Shown: positions 33,298-42,972, counted from the first letter of the stretch. The stretch: DNA of 64,000 nucleotides from Sphingomonadaceae bacterium (GCA_019239915.1 JAFAZF010000051.1:151683-215682), one strand, 5' to 3'. Notes: generated by a model not told the origin, from the sequence alone. Numbers and translations: made by a program.

Positions 33298-34461
33298 TCA
33301 GGCGGCGGCGCTGTCCGTCGTGACGCCTGTGGTCGGCGCCGGAGCGATCGCGGGCCGGAGCGCGTTGCGACCGCGCTGGCGATCCCGGCGGTGCCATCCA
33401 CCGAGCCGCTGGCCTTTCGGGTCTCGCTGCGGCCGGCGCGCCGCGAGCACGTCGCGGTAGAGCGCCGCATAGGCGTCGGCCTGCGCAGCGAGCGAATAGT
33501 CGGCGGCGCGGGCGGCGGCGGCGGTGCCGAGCCGGGCCCGCAGCGACGCGTCGACCATCAACCGCGCGATCGCCTCGGCAAGCCGCACCGGATCGCGCGC
33601 GGGCACGAGCAGCGCCGCGCCCGTGGCAAGCGCGGGCACCCCGCCGACCGTCGTCGCGATGCAGGGCAGGCCGCAGGCCATGGCCTCGAGCAGCGCCGCC
33701 GGCGTTCCCTCATGATCGGAGGGCAGCAGCAAGGCATCGAGGCGGCGATAGAAGCTGGCCATGTCCGCGACCGGACCGAGCATCCGCACGTCGAGCCCAG
33801 CTCCGGCGCGGGCGATCTCCTCGTGAAGGGGACCCTCGCCGGCGATCAGCAGCCGGCAGCGGCGGCCGCGCTTCTCGACCAGCCGCAGCGCCGCGATCGC
33901 ATCGGCATGGCGCTTCACGGGGTGCAGCCGTGCCGCAATGCCGATCGTGAACGGAGCATCCGGCCGAAGCGCGGTCGAAGCGGCGAAGCGGGCGAGGTCG
34001 ACACCGGTCGGAATCGTCGCGATGCGCCGGCCCGCGATCCAGCCGAACTGCCGGGCCAGATCGCCCGAAACGGCCGTGACGGCGTCGGCCGCACGCAGCC
34101 CGCGGGCGATTGCCGGCAGCCAGCGCCAGCCGCTTCCGAGCGCGATGTGCAGCGTCGCGACCATCGGCATCGCGCGCGTGACGTGGCGGGCAAGCGCCGC
34201 CGCGACATGGCCTTGGGCGTGGAGGAGATCGATGCGTCGATGCTGGAGCGTGCCGACGAGCGTCGCCGGGAAGCCGCGTCGGCGTCGCTCGAGCGCGACG
34301 ATCGGCGCGACGGGATCGAGTTCGGCGCTGCCAGGCACCGGATCATAGGTGATAACGATCGGATCGATGCCGTGCGGCGCGGCGGTTCGACAAAGATCCG
34401 CGACGATGCGCTCGCGGCCGCCCACCGCCATGCTCGGCACGAGATGCGCGACGCGGATCAT
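33298..34461 (-). CDS. GT4-family glycosyltransferase
   Basis: This 387-residue GT-B enzyme opens with MIRVAHLVPSMAVGGRERIV, the glycine-rich acceptor-side loop. The donor-binding domain follows, with IGIAARLHPVKRHADAI and the EX7E region HEGTPAALLEAMACGLPCIAT. It has an unusual basic then Pro/Thr-rich C-terminal tail of about 40 residues. It follows the radical SAM gene by 14 bases, so the two form an operon. Sugar and acceptor are unknown. Confidence 0.92.
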   Translation of the reverse strand: MIRVAHLVPSMAVGGRERIVADLCRTAAPHGIDPIVITYDPVPGSAELDPVAPIVALERRRRGFPATLVGTLQHRRIDLLHAQGHVAAALARHVTRAMPMVATLHIALGSGWRWLPAIARGLRAADAVTAVSGDLARQFGWIAGRRIATIPTGVDLARFAASTALRPDAPFTIGIAARLHPVKRHADAIAALRLVEKRGRRCRLLIAGEGPLHEEIARAGAGLDVRMLGPVADMASFYRRLDALLLPSDHEGTPAALLEAMACGLPCIATTVGGVPALATGAALLVPARDPVRLAEAIARLMVDASLRARLGTAAAARAADYSLAAQADAYAALYRDVLAARRPQRDPKGQRLGGWHRRDRQRGRNALRPAIAPAPTTGVTTDSAAA

Positions 34462-34475
34462 CGCGGCGCCATCCC

Positions 34476-35603
34476 TCAGGCCGGGCTCCGCGCCGCCGCC
34501 AGCGCGCTATATTTGCGGAAGCTTGGGCCGTGCTTCTCGATCCGCGAGGCCGCCTCGCAATGGCAGTTCGGGCAGTGGAGCTGGAAGGCGTCGCGCGCGG
34601 CCTGGTGATGCGCCGGGTTGTAGAGGATTTCGGAGAGCCGCTTCTCGTGCAGGTTGCCGAGCGGGAAGGTGACGTAGCAGAGCATCACCGATCCGTCGGC
34701 GCCGACCCAGAGTAGCTTGCGCGCGTCGCACGGCACCCGCATCTCTTCCTGGAGCAGCGCCCAGTCAGCGAAGGAAGCGAGCGCGGCGGCTGATTCGGTC
34801 AGCAGCTCGGGCTGGCTCGCCTTGATGGCCAGCATGTGATCGATGACGCGATCGACCGCCGGCCTGTCTTCGGGACGGAACTGCAGCTCGCGATCCTCGC
34901 CTTCCTGGAAGTAAGGCAGCGAATAATGGACCACGTCCATATGGATGCGCGCATCGAAGCGTTCGGCGAAGGCGCGCACCTGCTCGACCGCCGCGATCGT
35001 CGCGGAGCGGCGGCTGAGCAGGAAGTTGAGCTGGATCTCGAGTTCGTCCGGCCCGAACAGCCGCCTCGTGTTGGTCAGGCTCTCGATCAATCGGTCGAAT
35101 CGGCCGGGGCGCTGGACATAATCGTCGAACGCGCCGCCCTCGCCATAATAGCCGATCGTCAGCTTGCGCAGACCGGCGGCGTGCAGCGCCTCGATCTTGC
35201 GATCGAGGATGAGCGCATTGGTCGTCATGTAGCAGCCGACGCCGAGCCGATTCGAGGCCTCGACCATCCTGACGACGTCGGGATGGAGCAGCGGTTCGCC
35301 GCCGTAGAGCCGCACCGCCGGCACTTTGGCTGCGGCGGCATCCTCGATCAGGCGCTCGACGATCTCGTAGGGCAGCTGCGCGCCGGGCATGAAATCGCGC
35401 CCGTAGCGGCAGCCGCGGCAACGCAGGTTGCAATGTGCGGTGATCGCGATCGTGATCTTCTCGGTGCGGGCGCGGATCAGCCCCGGCCAGGTGCCGCCCA
35501 GGCCGCTCAGCATCCGCTCGCTGGCGCGATAGCCTTGCTTCAGCGCCGGCGCCGTCGCCGGCACGGCCCTCGCAACCGTGCGCGCGAGGCTTTCGATCGT
35601 CAT
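34476..35603 (-). CDS. Radical SAM protein with SPASM-like C-terminus
   Basis: This 375-residue protein has the [4Fe-4S]/SAM motif CNLRCRGC (C58, C62, C65), then RLYGGEPLLHPDV. A C-terminal cysteine cluster (VPCDARKLLWVGADGSVMLC...HCPNCHCEA) resembles SPASM/Twitch auxiliary cluster sites. Such enzymes modify peptides, lipids or sugars. No small precursor peptide is seen nearby. It is paired with the glycosyltransferase gene downstream. Confidence 0.9.
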   Translation of the reverse strand: MTIESLARTVARAVPATAPALKQGYRASERMLSGLGGTWPGLIRARTEKITIAITAHCNLRCRGCRYGRDFMPGAQLPYEIVERLIEDAAAAKVPAVRLYGGEPLLHPDVVRMVEASNRLGVGCYMTTNALILDRKIEALHAAGLRKLTIGYYGEGGAFDDYVQRPGRFDRLIESLTNTRRLFGPDELEIQLNFLLSRRSATIAAVEQVRAFAERFDARIHMDVVHYSLPYFQEGEDRELQFRPEDRPAVDRVIDHMLAIKASQPELLTESAAALASFADWALLQEEMRVPCDARKLLWVGADGSVMLCYVTFPLGNLHEKRLSEILYNPAHHQAARDAFQLHCPNCHCEAASRIEKHGPSFRKYSALAAARSPA

Positions 35604-35718
35604 CGCCTGTCCCCCTCCGGACCGGGAAATGACATGCGATACGGCTACGGGCGAGGCGGATAGATGCTTAACGCGGCGGAATGCGCGCCGAATCTGAACA
35701 CACGTGCCATCGCGACGA

Positions 35719-35747
35719 TTGCACTTTTCGTCGCTTGAGCGTTAACC
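35719..35747 (+). promoter_or_regulatory. Possible sigma-70 type promoter
   Basis: TTGCAC (35719-35724), a 17-base spacer and TTAACC (35742-35747) precede the HTH/membrane gene by about 47 bases. This is a weak match to consensus and is offered as a candidate only. Confidence 0.3.
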
Positions 35748-35793
35748 GTGGCGAAACGAGACGCAGCCTGTGGAAACGAGCGAAGGCCCGCGG

Positions 35794-36336
35794 ATGATGG
35801 ACCTGGACGCCTACGGCAAGCTCACCGAGCGGCAAAAGCAATGTCTGCGCATGGTGGCGGCGGGCAAGCGATCCAAGACGATCGGCGCCGCGCTCGGCAT
35901 CTCCCACCTCACCGTCAACCAGCATGTCGAGGCCGCTAAGGCACGCATCGGCGCCGCGACGCGCGAGGAGGCGGCCCAGATCCTCATCGCCCACGAGCAG
36001 ACTACGCATACCGATCAAATCACTAGTTATCCGCCAAGCCTTGGCGACACGCTTTTTTTCGACAGGATCGGTGCATCGCCAACCCCGGACGATGCACTTC
36101 CCACCAGACCCGCCGACGTGATGATGGAGGAGCAGGCCGCCTATCGGGCGGCCGGCCTCGGCGTCGAGGAGCTGCTGCGATTGCCTCTCCGCACGAGAGA
36201 AAGGCCGCGCAATGACCTGAGCACGCTCCAGACGCTCTTCGCTGTCGCGGCACTCATCCTTCTTCTCGCCATCGGCGGGATCGCGGTTGCCGCCATCGTC
36301 GAGACGATCACCAGGTTCGACACCAGCCACCGCTGA
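35794..36336 (+). CDS. Membrane-tethered LuxR-type HTH protein
   Basis: This protein of about 180 residues has a LuxR/GerE helix-turn-helix near its N-terminus (KLTERQKQCLRMVAAGKRSKTIGAALGISHLTVNQHVEAAKARIGA). A long linker follows, and one C-terminal membrane helix (about residues 147-172). There is no receiver domain. ATG 35794 is preferred because CGAAGG lies 8 bases upstream; GTG 35770 is in frame. It may act as a membrane-bound regulator in the accessory cassette. Targets are unknown. Confidence 0.8.
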   Translation: MMDLDAYGKLTERQKQCLRMVAAGKRSKTIGAALGISHLTVNQHVEAAKARIGAATREEAAQILIAHEQTTHTDQITSYPPSLGDTLFFDRIGASPTPDDALPTRPADVMMEEQAAYRAAGLGVEELLRLPLRTRERPRNDLSTLQTLFAVAALILLLAIGGIAVAAIVETITRFDTSHR

Positions 36337-36395
36337 ATTTTCCTACAACTTCAAGCCAGGACCGCGTCGAGCATCGGCGCGGGAGGGGGTAACTC

Positions 36396-36776
36396 ATGTC
36401 CAAATCTTCCGCACAGCTCGCGTCCCACGGCAGCACGCTCGCCGAGGTCGCTCACGAAATCGGTCACCAGATGGCCGCCGCCGAAGTGGCGATCGACGAG
36501 GCGATCACGCGGGTCGCGACGCTGATGGCGCGTGTTCCACAGGCGCGCATGGAGGCTGATCTCTCCGCCACGGTCGGCCAGCCCGTGTTCGATCATATGG
36601 GCAGCACGATCAGCTCGCTGACCTCGGGCCGCGCCGAAATGGTGAAGGTGCACCGCCTGCTCGAGACGCTGCGCCGCGAGCTCAATTTGCCCGTCATCAG
36701 CTATGGCGACAAGCCGGGCGGTCCGGCCCAGATCACCTCCGAAGCGACGCCGCGGCTGCGGGCGGTCGCTCCGTGA
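36396..36776 (+). CDS. Hypothetical protein
   Basis: This 126-residue, largely helical soluble protein has no recognised domain. It contains regular Ala/Glu/Met-rich stretches (residues 15-60) and a region around 85-105 with basic residues. A strong GGGAGGGGG precedes the ATG. It follows the HTH/membrane gene by 59 bases and may be co-transcribed. Confidence 0.7.
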   Translation: MSKSSAQLASHGSTLAEVAHEIGHQMAAAEVAIDEAITRVATLMARVPQARMEADLSATVGQPVFDHMGSTISSLTSGRAEMVKVHRLLETLRRELNLPVISYGDKPGGPAQITSEATPRLRAVAP

Positions 36777-36815
36777 ACTTGACCGCTCGGCTGAGCGGGG
36801 GCACCGGGCGCAGCG

Positions 36816-37268
36816 ATGCTGCGCCTGGTCCTGTTCGAGTTCATCTTGTTGGTTCCTTGCGCTTATGCCCTGTGGCGGGGCGGCGGTCCCGAGCGCGTCG
36901 CGTCGATCACCTTCCTGGTGGCGGCGACGCTCACGGAGATCGTCTGCCGGCCCCATGCGACCCGCTTCGTGCAGATCGAGACTGGCATCACGACGGTCGA
37001 CACGGCCGTGCTGATCGTGATGCTCGCGTTGGCGCTCTTCTCCGAAAGGTTCTGGCCGATATGGATGGCCGCCATGGCGGGGATCATCGTTCTCACGCAC
37101 GTCTCGATGCTGTTCGGCCTGAGCCTCAAGGCATGGGCCTATTGGCGGTCCCAGGCGCTCTGGAGCTATCCGATGCAGCTCCTGCTGGCGCTCGCCACAT
37201 GGCGCCATCACGCGCGGCTGAGGAGGACCGGTGCCGATCCCTCCTGGCGGCGATTCTTCGCCCGATAG
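36816..37268 (+). CDS. Hypothetical multi-pass membrane protein
   Basis: This 150-residue protein has about four hydrophobic segments (near 4-20, 27-42, 62-78 and 84-104) and a basic C-terminus. No family is recognised. It begins 39 bases after the preceding gene. Its 3' end overlaps the likely start of the RadC-like gene. Confidence 0.65.
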   Translation: MLRLVLFEFILLVPCAYALWRGGGPERVASITFLVAATLTEIVCRPHATRFVQIETGITTVDTAVLIVMLALALFSERFWPIWMAAMAGIIVLTHVSMLFGLSLKAWAYWRSQALWSYPMQLLLALATWRHHARLRRTGADPSWRRFFAR

Positions 37269-37849
37269 AGCGATCCCGTACCCACGCCACGGTCCAGCGG
37301 CTCGTCTTCACCTTCCGTTCGATCGGCGCGGTCCTCACCGCCGGCGACGCGGCGCTCGCCGCGGCCATTCCCGATCGCCCGCTAGCGGCGCACCATCTTG
37401 CCGCGATCCGCGACGGGCTGATGCACGCGCTGCGCGCGCAGGTGCTCCGTGAACCGGTGCTGTCCACCTCGCGCGCGGTCACCGAATATCTGTTCGCGAC
37501 GATGGGGTATCTCCCGGTCGAGCAGATCCGCGTGCTCTATCTCGACGCTGCCAATCGACTCATTGCCGACGAGCTCGTGTCGCACGGCAGCGCCCGCGAG
37601 GCGGTGGTGCCCGCGCGCGAGATCCTGCGCCGTGCGATCGCGCACAATGCGACCGCCCTGATTCTCGCGCACAACCATCCAAGCGGACAGCTCGAGCCGA
37701 GCGCCGCCGATATCGCTGCCACCAACCGCATGGCGCGGCTCGGGCGCGATCTCGGCATCGGTTTCCATGATCATCTGCTGGTCGCGCGCACCGGCGTGGT
37801 CAGTTTCCGCGGGCTCGGCCTCATCGAGGGGGTGCCCGGTGGCGACTGA
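37199..37849 (+). CDS. RadC-like JAB-domain (MPN+) protein
   Basis: This protein of about 216 residues has a C-terminal RadC/JAB domain with the metal-binding signature HNHPSGQLEPSAADIAATNRM (HxH...D) and an upstream REAVVPAREI segment. No UvrA-like N-terminal helix-hairpin-helix is clear. ATG 37199 is the only usable in-frame start, and it overlaps the membrane gene by 70 bases. Orphan RadC-like proteins are frequent on mobile regions; DNA-repair function is doubtful. Confidence 0.8.
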   Translation: MAPSRAAEEDRCRSLLAAILRPIERSRTHATVQRLVFTFRSIGAVLTAGDAALAAAIPDRPLAAHHLAAIRDGLMHALRAQVLREPVLSTSRAVTEYLFATMGYLPVEQIRVLYLDAANRLIADELVSHGSAREAVVPAREILRRAIAHNATALILAHNHPSGQLEPSAADIAATNRMARLGRDLGIGFHDHLLVARTGVVSFRGLGLIEGVPGGD

Positions 37850-38201
37850 TCCGAAGGGCAGGAGGCCCGGCGGCGGCCGCGGCAGCGCGCCCGACGGTCG
37901 ACGCGTGATGCGCTACCCGACGCGGTTTCCGGCCGAGCTGCACGTGCGGACGGAGCGGCTGCCGGTGACGGTGCGCGACATCTCCGAGGCGGGCGCGATG
38001 GTCGAGGGCGCCAAGCTACCCGGGGCGGGCAAGCATATCCTCTTCGTAGCGCGCGAGATCGAGGTCGAGGCGCGTGTCATCTGGCAGCAGGACATGATCG
38101 CCGGGATCGAGTTCCTGTTGCCGGTCAACCCGCTGGCGGTGGTTCGTCACAACGTGCCCGACATGGTGCGAAGACGTCACCCGCCGCGAACCGGGGTTTA
38201 G
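37839..38201 (+). CDS. PilZ-domain protein
   Basis: This 120-residue protein has the c-di-GMP-binding features RRVMRYPTRFPAEL (Arg cluster) and DISEAGAMVEG (DxSxxG), followed by a beta-barrel-like segment. The GTG start overlaps the RadC-like gene by 11 bases. It is the last gene of the plus-strand cassette and meets the DUF952 gene tail-to-tail. Confidence 0.85.
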   Translation: MATDPKGRRPGGGRGSAPDGRRVMRYPTRFPAELHVRTERLPVTVRDISEAGAMVEGAKLPGAGKHILFVAREIEVEARVIWQQDMIAGIEFLLPVNPLAVVRHNVPDMVRRRHPPRTGV

Positions 38202-38503
38202 CGGCGCCGCTCGACGCGCAGCACGGCATCCAGTGGTAGCGTTGCGTACAGATGCGGGAACAGCGCGCCGCCGCGCGACGGCTCCAAGCGGACGGCATCG
38301 CCGAAGCGTTGGAGGTCGATCTCGGCGATCACGAGGTCATGCTGGTCTGCGAAGTGCGCGGCCAGCGTGCCCTCCAGCTGTTCGGCAGTCGAAAGGTGGA
38401 TGAAGCCGTCCGCGAGGTCGATCGGCGCGCCGGCAAAGCTGCCTTCCGCCTCGAACCGGCGCCACTGGTCGGCGGTGAGGATCTTGAACGCGGTCGCGCT
38501 CAC
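38198..38503 (-). CDS. DUF952 family protein
   Basis: This 101-residue protein has the DUF952 signature AGAPIDLADGFIHLSTAEQLEGTLAAHFA and the ending LFPHLYATLPLDAVLRV. Function is unknown; the fold resembles ADP-ribosyltransferase-like proteins in some family descriptions. Its start overlaps the gyrA stop by 4 bases, so it is coupled to gyrA. It also overlaps the convergent PilZ gene by 4 bases. Confidence 0.88.
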   Translation of the reverse strand: MSATAFKILTADQWRRFEAEGSFAGAPIDLADGFIHLSTAEQLEGTLAAHFADQHDLVIAEIDLQRFGDAVRLEPSRGGALFPHLYATLPLDAVLRVERRR

Positions 38504-41310
38504 TGTCCCTCGTCACCGTCGGCGAGATCCTCGCCCGTGTCGGCACCGTCGTCGGGCGCGGTCTTGGGCGCGATCGCATCGTCGGCGAGATCGACCTCCG
38601 CCTCGTCCTCGCTCTCCTCGATCCGCGCGGCCGAGACGACATGCTCGTTGTCGGCGACGTTGAACAGGCGCACGCCGGCCGAGCCGCGCCCGATCACGCG
38701 GGTATCGCCGACCGACATGCGGATCAGCTTGGCCTGATCGGTGACGAGCATGAGCTGCTCGCCATTATGCGCGGGGAAGCTCGCGACGACCGGGCCGTTG
38801 CGCTCGAGATTATCGATGTTGGAGATACCCTGGCCGCCGCGCCCGATACGGCGATACTCGTAGGCCGACGAGCGCTTGCCGTAGCCGTTCGCGCAAACGG
38901 TCATGACGAACTCCTCCGCTGCCGCCATCGCCTGCATCGTCGCCTCGTCGAGCGCCGGCTCGCGGTCGCCCTCCTTCCAGGGTGCGGCGCGGAGATAGGC
39001 TTCGCGCTTCTCGGTATCCTGATCCCACTCGGTGCCCTTGAGGATCGAGAGCGAGATGACCGCGTCGTCGCCGAGCAGACGCGCGCCGCGCACGCCAGCC
39101 GACGTCCGGCTCTGGAACTCGCGCACGTCGGTGGCGCGGAAGCGGATCGCCTTGCCGTTGCGCGTCGCCAGCAGGACGTCGTCTTCCTCGGTGAGCAGGG
39201 TGACGCCGATCAGCCGGTCGGTGGTCGGCTCGATCGTGTCGTCGTCATCGCCGCCGTCGCTTTCGGAGCCGCCTTCGGAGAAGCGCATCGCGATCTTGCC
39301 GGCGGTCGGCACGCGCGTGAACTGGTCCATGCTGTTGCGGCGCACGAGCCCCTTGGCGGTCGCGAACAGGATGTGGAGCTTGCCCCATTCGCCCTCGTCC
39401 TCGGGCAGCGGCAGCACCGTCGAGATCGTCTCGCCTTCCGCCAGCGGCAGCAGGTTGACCATCGGCCGGCCGCGCGCCTGCGGGGCACCTTCGGGCAGCT
39501 TCCAGACCTTGAGGCGATAGACCTTGCCGGCGGTCGAGAAGAACAGCACCGGCGTGTGCGTCGAGGTGACGAACAGCTTGGTGACGGCATCCTCGTCCTT
39601 GGTGCCCATGCCGGCGCGGCCCTTGCCCCCGCGCGCCTGAGTGCGGAAGGTCGCTAACGGCGTGCGCTTGATGTAGCCGCCGAGCGTCACGGTCACGACC
39701 ATGTCCTCGCGCTCGATCAGGTCCTCGTCGTCGATGTCGTCGGCGGCGGCGATGATCGTGGTGCGGCGCGGCGTCGCGAAGTCCCGCTCGACCGCGTCGA
39801 ACTCCTCGCGCATCACCTCGTAAAGCCGGGCGCGGTTGCCGAGGATCTCGAGCAGCTCGGCGATCGTCTCGGCGAGCTTGGCGAGCTCGGCGCCGATCTC
39901 GTCGCGGCCGAGCGCGGTGAGGCGATGCAGGCGCAGATCGAGGATCGCGCGGACCTGCGTATCGGAGAGCCTGTAGGTTGCGCCGAGCGCCGCCTCGTCG
40001 ATCGCCTCGACGAGACGGAGATAGGTCGCGACCTGATCGATCGGCCATTCGCGCGCGAGCAGCGCGGTGCGCGCCTCGGCCGGAGAGGCGGATGCGCGGA
40101 TCGTCCGCACCACCTCGTCCAGGTTCGATACCGCAACGACGAGCCCGAGCAGGATGTGGGCGCGTTCGCGCGCGCGATTGAGCTCGAACTTCGCGCGGCG
40201 GGTGATGACCTCCTCGCGGAACTTGACGAACGCCTCGATGATGTCGCGCAGGTTGAGCGTCTCCGGCCGGCCGCCGCGCAGCGCGAGCATGTTGGCCGGG
40301 AAGCTGGTCTGCGCCGGGGTGTGTCGCCAGAGCTGGTTGAGCACGACGTCGGGCGTCGCGTCGCGCTTGAGGTCGATGACGATGCGTACGCCCTCGCGGT
40401 TGCTCTCGTCGCGGATGTCGCTGACGCCCTCGACGCGCTTGTCCTTGGCGGCCTCGGCGATCTTTTCGACAAGCCCGTTCTTGCCGACCTGATAGGGGAT
40501 TTCGGTGAGCACGATCGAGCGGCCGCCGCGATTGGCGCCGCGCCCTTCCTCGATCTCGTGGCGCGAGCGCATGATGATGCTCCCCCGCCCGGTGTGATAG
40601 GCGGAGCGGGCGCCGGCGAGGCCGAGGATCAGGCCACCCGTCGGGAAGTCCGGACCGGGGACGATCTCGTTGAGCCGTTCCACGCTGATCCCGCCGTCGT
40701 CCATATAGGCACGGCAGGCGGCGAGCACCTCGCCGAGATTGTGCGGCGGGATATTGGTCGCCATGCCGACCGCGATGCCACCGGCGCCGTTGACGAGCAG
40801 GTTCGGGAAGCGGGCGGGGAGCACCTGCGGCTCGCGCTCGGACGCGTCGTAGTTCGGCTGGAAGTCGACCGTGTCGAGATCGATGTCGTCGAGCAGCGCG
40901 CTCGCTGCCTTGGCGAGCCGCGCCTCGGTGTAGCGCATTGCCGCCGGCGGATCGGGATCCATCGAGCCGAAATTGCCCTGGCCGTCGATCAGCGGCAGCC
41001 GCATCGACCAGTCCTGCGTCATTCGTGCGAGGGCGTCGTAGATCGAGCTGTCGCCGTGAGGATGATATTTACCCATCACGTCGCCGACGAGACGGGCGGA
41101 CTTGCGATAGGGCCGATTGGCGGTGAAGCCGGCGTCCTGCGCGCCGTAGAGAATGCGGCGGTGGACCGGTTTCAGGCCGTCGCGCACGTCCGGCAAGGCA
41201 CGCGCGACGATCACGCTCATCGCATAGTCGAGATAGCTCGACTTCATCTCGTCGACGATGGAAACGGGGGAAATGTCGCTGCTGTCGAGCGGCGGCGGGG
41301 CGCTTGCCAC
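38500..41310 (-). CDS. gyrA: DNA gyrase subunit A
   Basis: This 936-residue subunit carries the breakage-reunion tyrosine Y127 (AMRYTEARL). The quinolone region reads [17 protein letters not shown], with S88 and D92 at the positions of E. coli S83 and D87, i.e. the sensitive residues. The C-terminal beta-pinwheel contains the GyrA box [12 protein letters not shown] long acidic insert ([14 protein letters not shown]) and an acidic tail lie in the C-terminal part. The start is GTG 41310. DUF952 follows with a 4-base overlap. Confidence 0.98.
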   Translation of the reverse strand: MASAPPPLDSSDISPVSIVDEMKSSYLDYAMSVIVARALPDVRDGLKPVHRRILYGAQDAGFTANRPYRKSARLVGDVMGKYHPHGDSSIYDALARMTQDWSMRLPLIDGQGNFGSMDPDPPAAMRYTEARLAKAASALLDDIDLDTVDFQPNYDASEREPQVLPARFPNLLVNGAGGIAVGMATNIPPHNLGEVLAACRAYMDDGGISVERLNEIVPGPDFPTGGLILGLAGARSAYHTGRGSIIMRSRHEIEEGRGANRGGRSIVLTEIPYQVGKNGLVEKIAEAAKDKRVEGVSDIRDESNREGVRIVIDLKRDATPDVVLNQLWRHTPAQTSFPANMLALRGGRPETLNLRDIIEAFVKFREEVITRRAKFELNRARERAHILLGLVVAVSNLDEVVRTIRASASPAEARTALLAREWPIDQVATYLRLVEAIDEAALGATYRLSDTQVRAILDLRLHRLTALGRDEIGAELAKLAETIAELLEILGNRARLYEVMREEFDAVERDFATPRRTTIIAAADDIDDEDLIEREDMVVTVTLGGYIKRTPLATFRTQARGGKGRAGMGTKDEDAVTKLFVTSTHTPVLFFSTAGKVYRLKVWKLPEGAPQARGRPMVNLLPLAEGETISTVLPLPEDEGEWGKLHILFATAKGLVRRNSMDQFTRVPTAGKIAMRFSEGGSESDGGDDDDTIEPTTDRLIGVTLLTEEDDVLLATRNGKAIRFRATDVREFQSRTSAGVRGARLLGDDAVISLSILKGTEWDQDTEKREAYLRAAPWKEGDREPALDEATMQAMAAAEEFVMTVCANGYGKRSSAYEYRRIGRGGQGISNIDNLERNGPVVASFPAHNGEQLMLVTDQAKLIRMSVGDTRVIGRGSAGVRLFNVADNEHVVSAARIEESEDEAEVDLADDAIAPKTAPDDGADTGEDLADGDEGQ

Positions 41311-41661
41311 TGGGAATTCCGGTCGAATGTTTAGGGTAGGGCTACTGCCCTAGCGGCATCGACCGGCGCCTGCAAACCCGCGCCGCCGGACGGCTTCGAA
41401 GGCGCGGAATTTCGGTGGATAAGCGGGACGGGCCGCGCGCCCGGCAGAGGATCGGCATCGCATAAGGGGACGTGCGCAACTCGGCTATCACGACCCCGAG
41501 GCCAGCCTAGCTCAGCGCTCTTCGTCGTCGCCTGGCACGGCCGATATCCAGGACGCGTCACATTGCGCCAATCTGGCGTGGCGGAGGTCTTTGGATCCCG
41601 ACCTCCGCCGGGTGAGGATCGATGGTCCGGCGCAGGAGCCGGACCGGCGGAATGCGCTGGC
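41311..41661. other. Non-coding stretch upstream of gyrA
   Basis: These 351 bases between gyrA and a small exported-protein gene hold no supported gene. The one visible structure is a 6-bp stem with a tetraloop, TAGGGC-TACT-GCCCTA (41337-41352). On the gyrA side it would lie in the 5' leader, 27 bases before the start. The gyrA promoter is presumably here but no clear hexamers were recognised. Confidence 0.5.
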
Positions 41662-41949
41662 TCAATGCTTACAGGCGGCCTTGTTCTTGTTGCCGGCCTT
41701 GCTGCAATCATAGGTGATCGTCTTGCCGGTCTTCGTCTTGGTGGTGACGAGATGGCCGTTGACGTTGGCGGTCGCAGTCGTCGTCGCGGTGGTGGTCTTG
41801 GCGACCTGCTTCGCACCGACGGCCGGCTTGCTGGCGGTGGTGGCGGTGGTGACGTGGGTCTGCGTCTGGACGTGGCCGGGCGCGGGTGGCGTCTGCGCGA
41901 ACGCCGGAGCGGCGGCGACGGCGGCAAGCGTGATAACGATCCTGTACAT
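41662..41949 (-). CDS. Small exported Thr-rich hypothetical protein
   Basis: This 95-residue protein starts with a signal peptide (MYRIVITLAAVAAAPAFAQ). The mature part is Thr/Val/Lys-rich and low in complexity. It ends with a short segment containing two Cys (TYDCSKAGNKNKAACKH) that could form a disulfide. GGGGGA precedes the ATG. Function is unknown. Confidence 0.7.
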   Translation of the reverse strand: MYRIVITLAAVAAAPAFAQTPPAPGHVQTQTHVTTATTASKPAVGAKQVAKTTTATTTATANVNGHLVTTKTKTGKTITYDCSKAGNKNKAACKH

Positions 41950-42040
41950 GGCAATCCCCCTCATCCACGGACGCGGTGGCACGGTCGTGCTGTCGCCGTT
42001 CCGACCGTTGAAGCTCTATCATGGGTTAATGGTTCCTGTC

Positions 42041-42328
42041 TCACCCCTCGCCCGGTGCCCGGGCGACGATCGCCAGCGCGTGGACGCGCTCGCGCAACAG
42101 CTCGGCGAGTGCAGTGTTGACGAGCCGCTGGCGCGCCACGCGGCTCTGTCCGGCGAACGCCGCGCTCTCGATGCGCACGGTGAAGTGGGATTCGCCGCGC
42201 GCGTCGTGGCCGGCGTGGCCGCGATGCTTCTCGCTGTCGTCGATGACCTCAAGGCAAATCGGCGAGAGGGCGGCGGTCAGTCGCGCCGCGATTTCGGCCG
42301 CGACCGGGCCTTGGGAAGCGTTCGTCAT
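42041..42328 (-). CDS. BolA-family protein
   Basis: This 95-residue protein matches the BolA fold: SHFTVRIESAAFAGQSRVARQRLVNTALAELLRERVHALAI. BolA proteins work with monothiol glutaredoxins in iron-sulfur trafficking. It is divergent from the J-domain gene, the typical alphaproteobacterial order bolA / J-domain / cobS / cobT, here interrupted by the HxlR region. Confidence 0.92.
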   Translation of the reverse strand: MTNASQGPVAAEIAARLTAALSPICLEVIDDSEKHRGHAGHDARGESHFTVRIESAAFAGQSRVARQRLVNTALAELLRERVHALAIVARAPGEG

Positions 42329-42367
42329 GCGCCCATATACGCGTTTTGCTTGAGAGGTGTCGGGGTT

Positions 42368-42964
42368 TTGGCGGACGGCGAACGGGCAAGGGGGCCGCGG
42401 TTTCACGGGCGATTGCCCAGCGGCCAATGCTGCTCGGAACCGGGCTGCACCGCAGCGGGCGAGTTTCGCGCGCCCGCGGCCAACGGCCGCCGTCCCGGCT
42501 TCGACGGGCCTGGCGACTGGCGCTGGCTCTGTCTCGATCATGTCCGCGCGTTCAATGGCCGCTACAACTTCTTCGAGGGCATGAGCACCGAGGAGATCGA
42601 GGAGCAGCAGCGCCCCTATGCCGGTTGGGAGCGTGAGACCCGCGCCTTCGCGAGCGCCGATCGGCCGCCGCGCTGGGCCGATTTCACCGATCCGCTCGAG
42701 GCGATCTCGGGCCGCTTCGGCCGGCTGCGTGAGGAGGCGGTGCCACGCGCGGACGGCAAGCCGCTGAGCGAGGGCGATCGCAACGCGCTCAAGATCCTGG
42801 GGCTCGGGCAGAACGCCGATCGCCGCGCGCTGCGCACGCGCTATGCCGAGCTGCTCCGCCGCTACCATCCCGATCGCAACGGCGGCGACCGCAGCCACGA
42901 ACGCGCGCTGCAGGCGGTGATCGACGCCTATGCGCAGCTGCGGAAAGCGCCGGCATTTGCTTAA
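42368..42964 (+). CDS. J-domain (DnaJ-like) protein
   Basis: This 198-residue protein has an N-terminal conserved region (RFHGR....CSEPGC, then GPGDWRWLCLDHVRAFNGRYNFFEGMS) and a C-terminal J domain. That domain has LRTRYAELLRRYHPDRNGGDRSHERALQAVIDAY, with the HPD tripeptide that stimulates Hsp70. TTG 42368 is chosen because GAGAGG lies 10 bases upstream; no ATG is available. It is divergent from bolA. Confidence 0.9.
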   Translation: MADGERARGPRFHGRLPSGQCCSEPGCTAAGEFRAPAANGRRPGFDGPGDWRWLCLDHVRAFNGRYNFFEGMSTEEIEEQQRPYAGWERETRAFASADRPPRWADFTDPLEAISGRFGRLREEAVPRADGKPLSEGDRNALKILGLGQNADRRALRTRYAELLRRYHPDRNGGDRSHERALQAVIDAYAQLRKAPAFA

Positions 42965-42972
42965 TGCTTAAG

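Noticed and set aside
38500..41310. Quinolone-resistance substitutions in gyrA
   Set aside because: The positions equivalent to E. coli S83 and D87 are S88 and D92, the sensitive residues.
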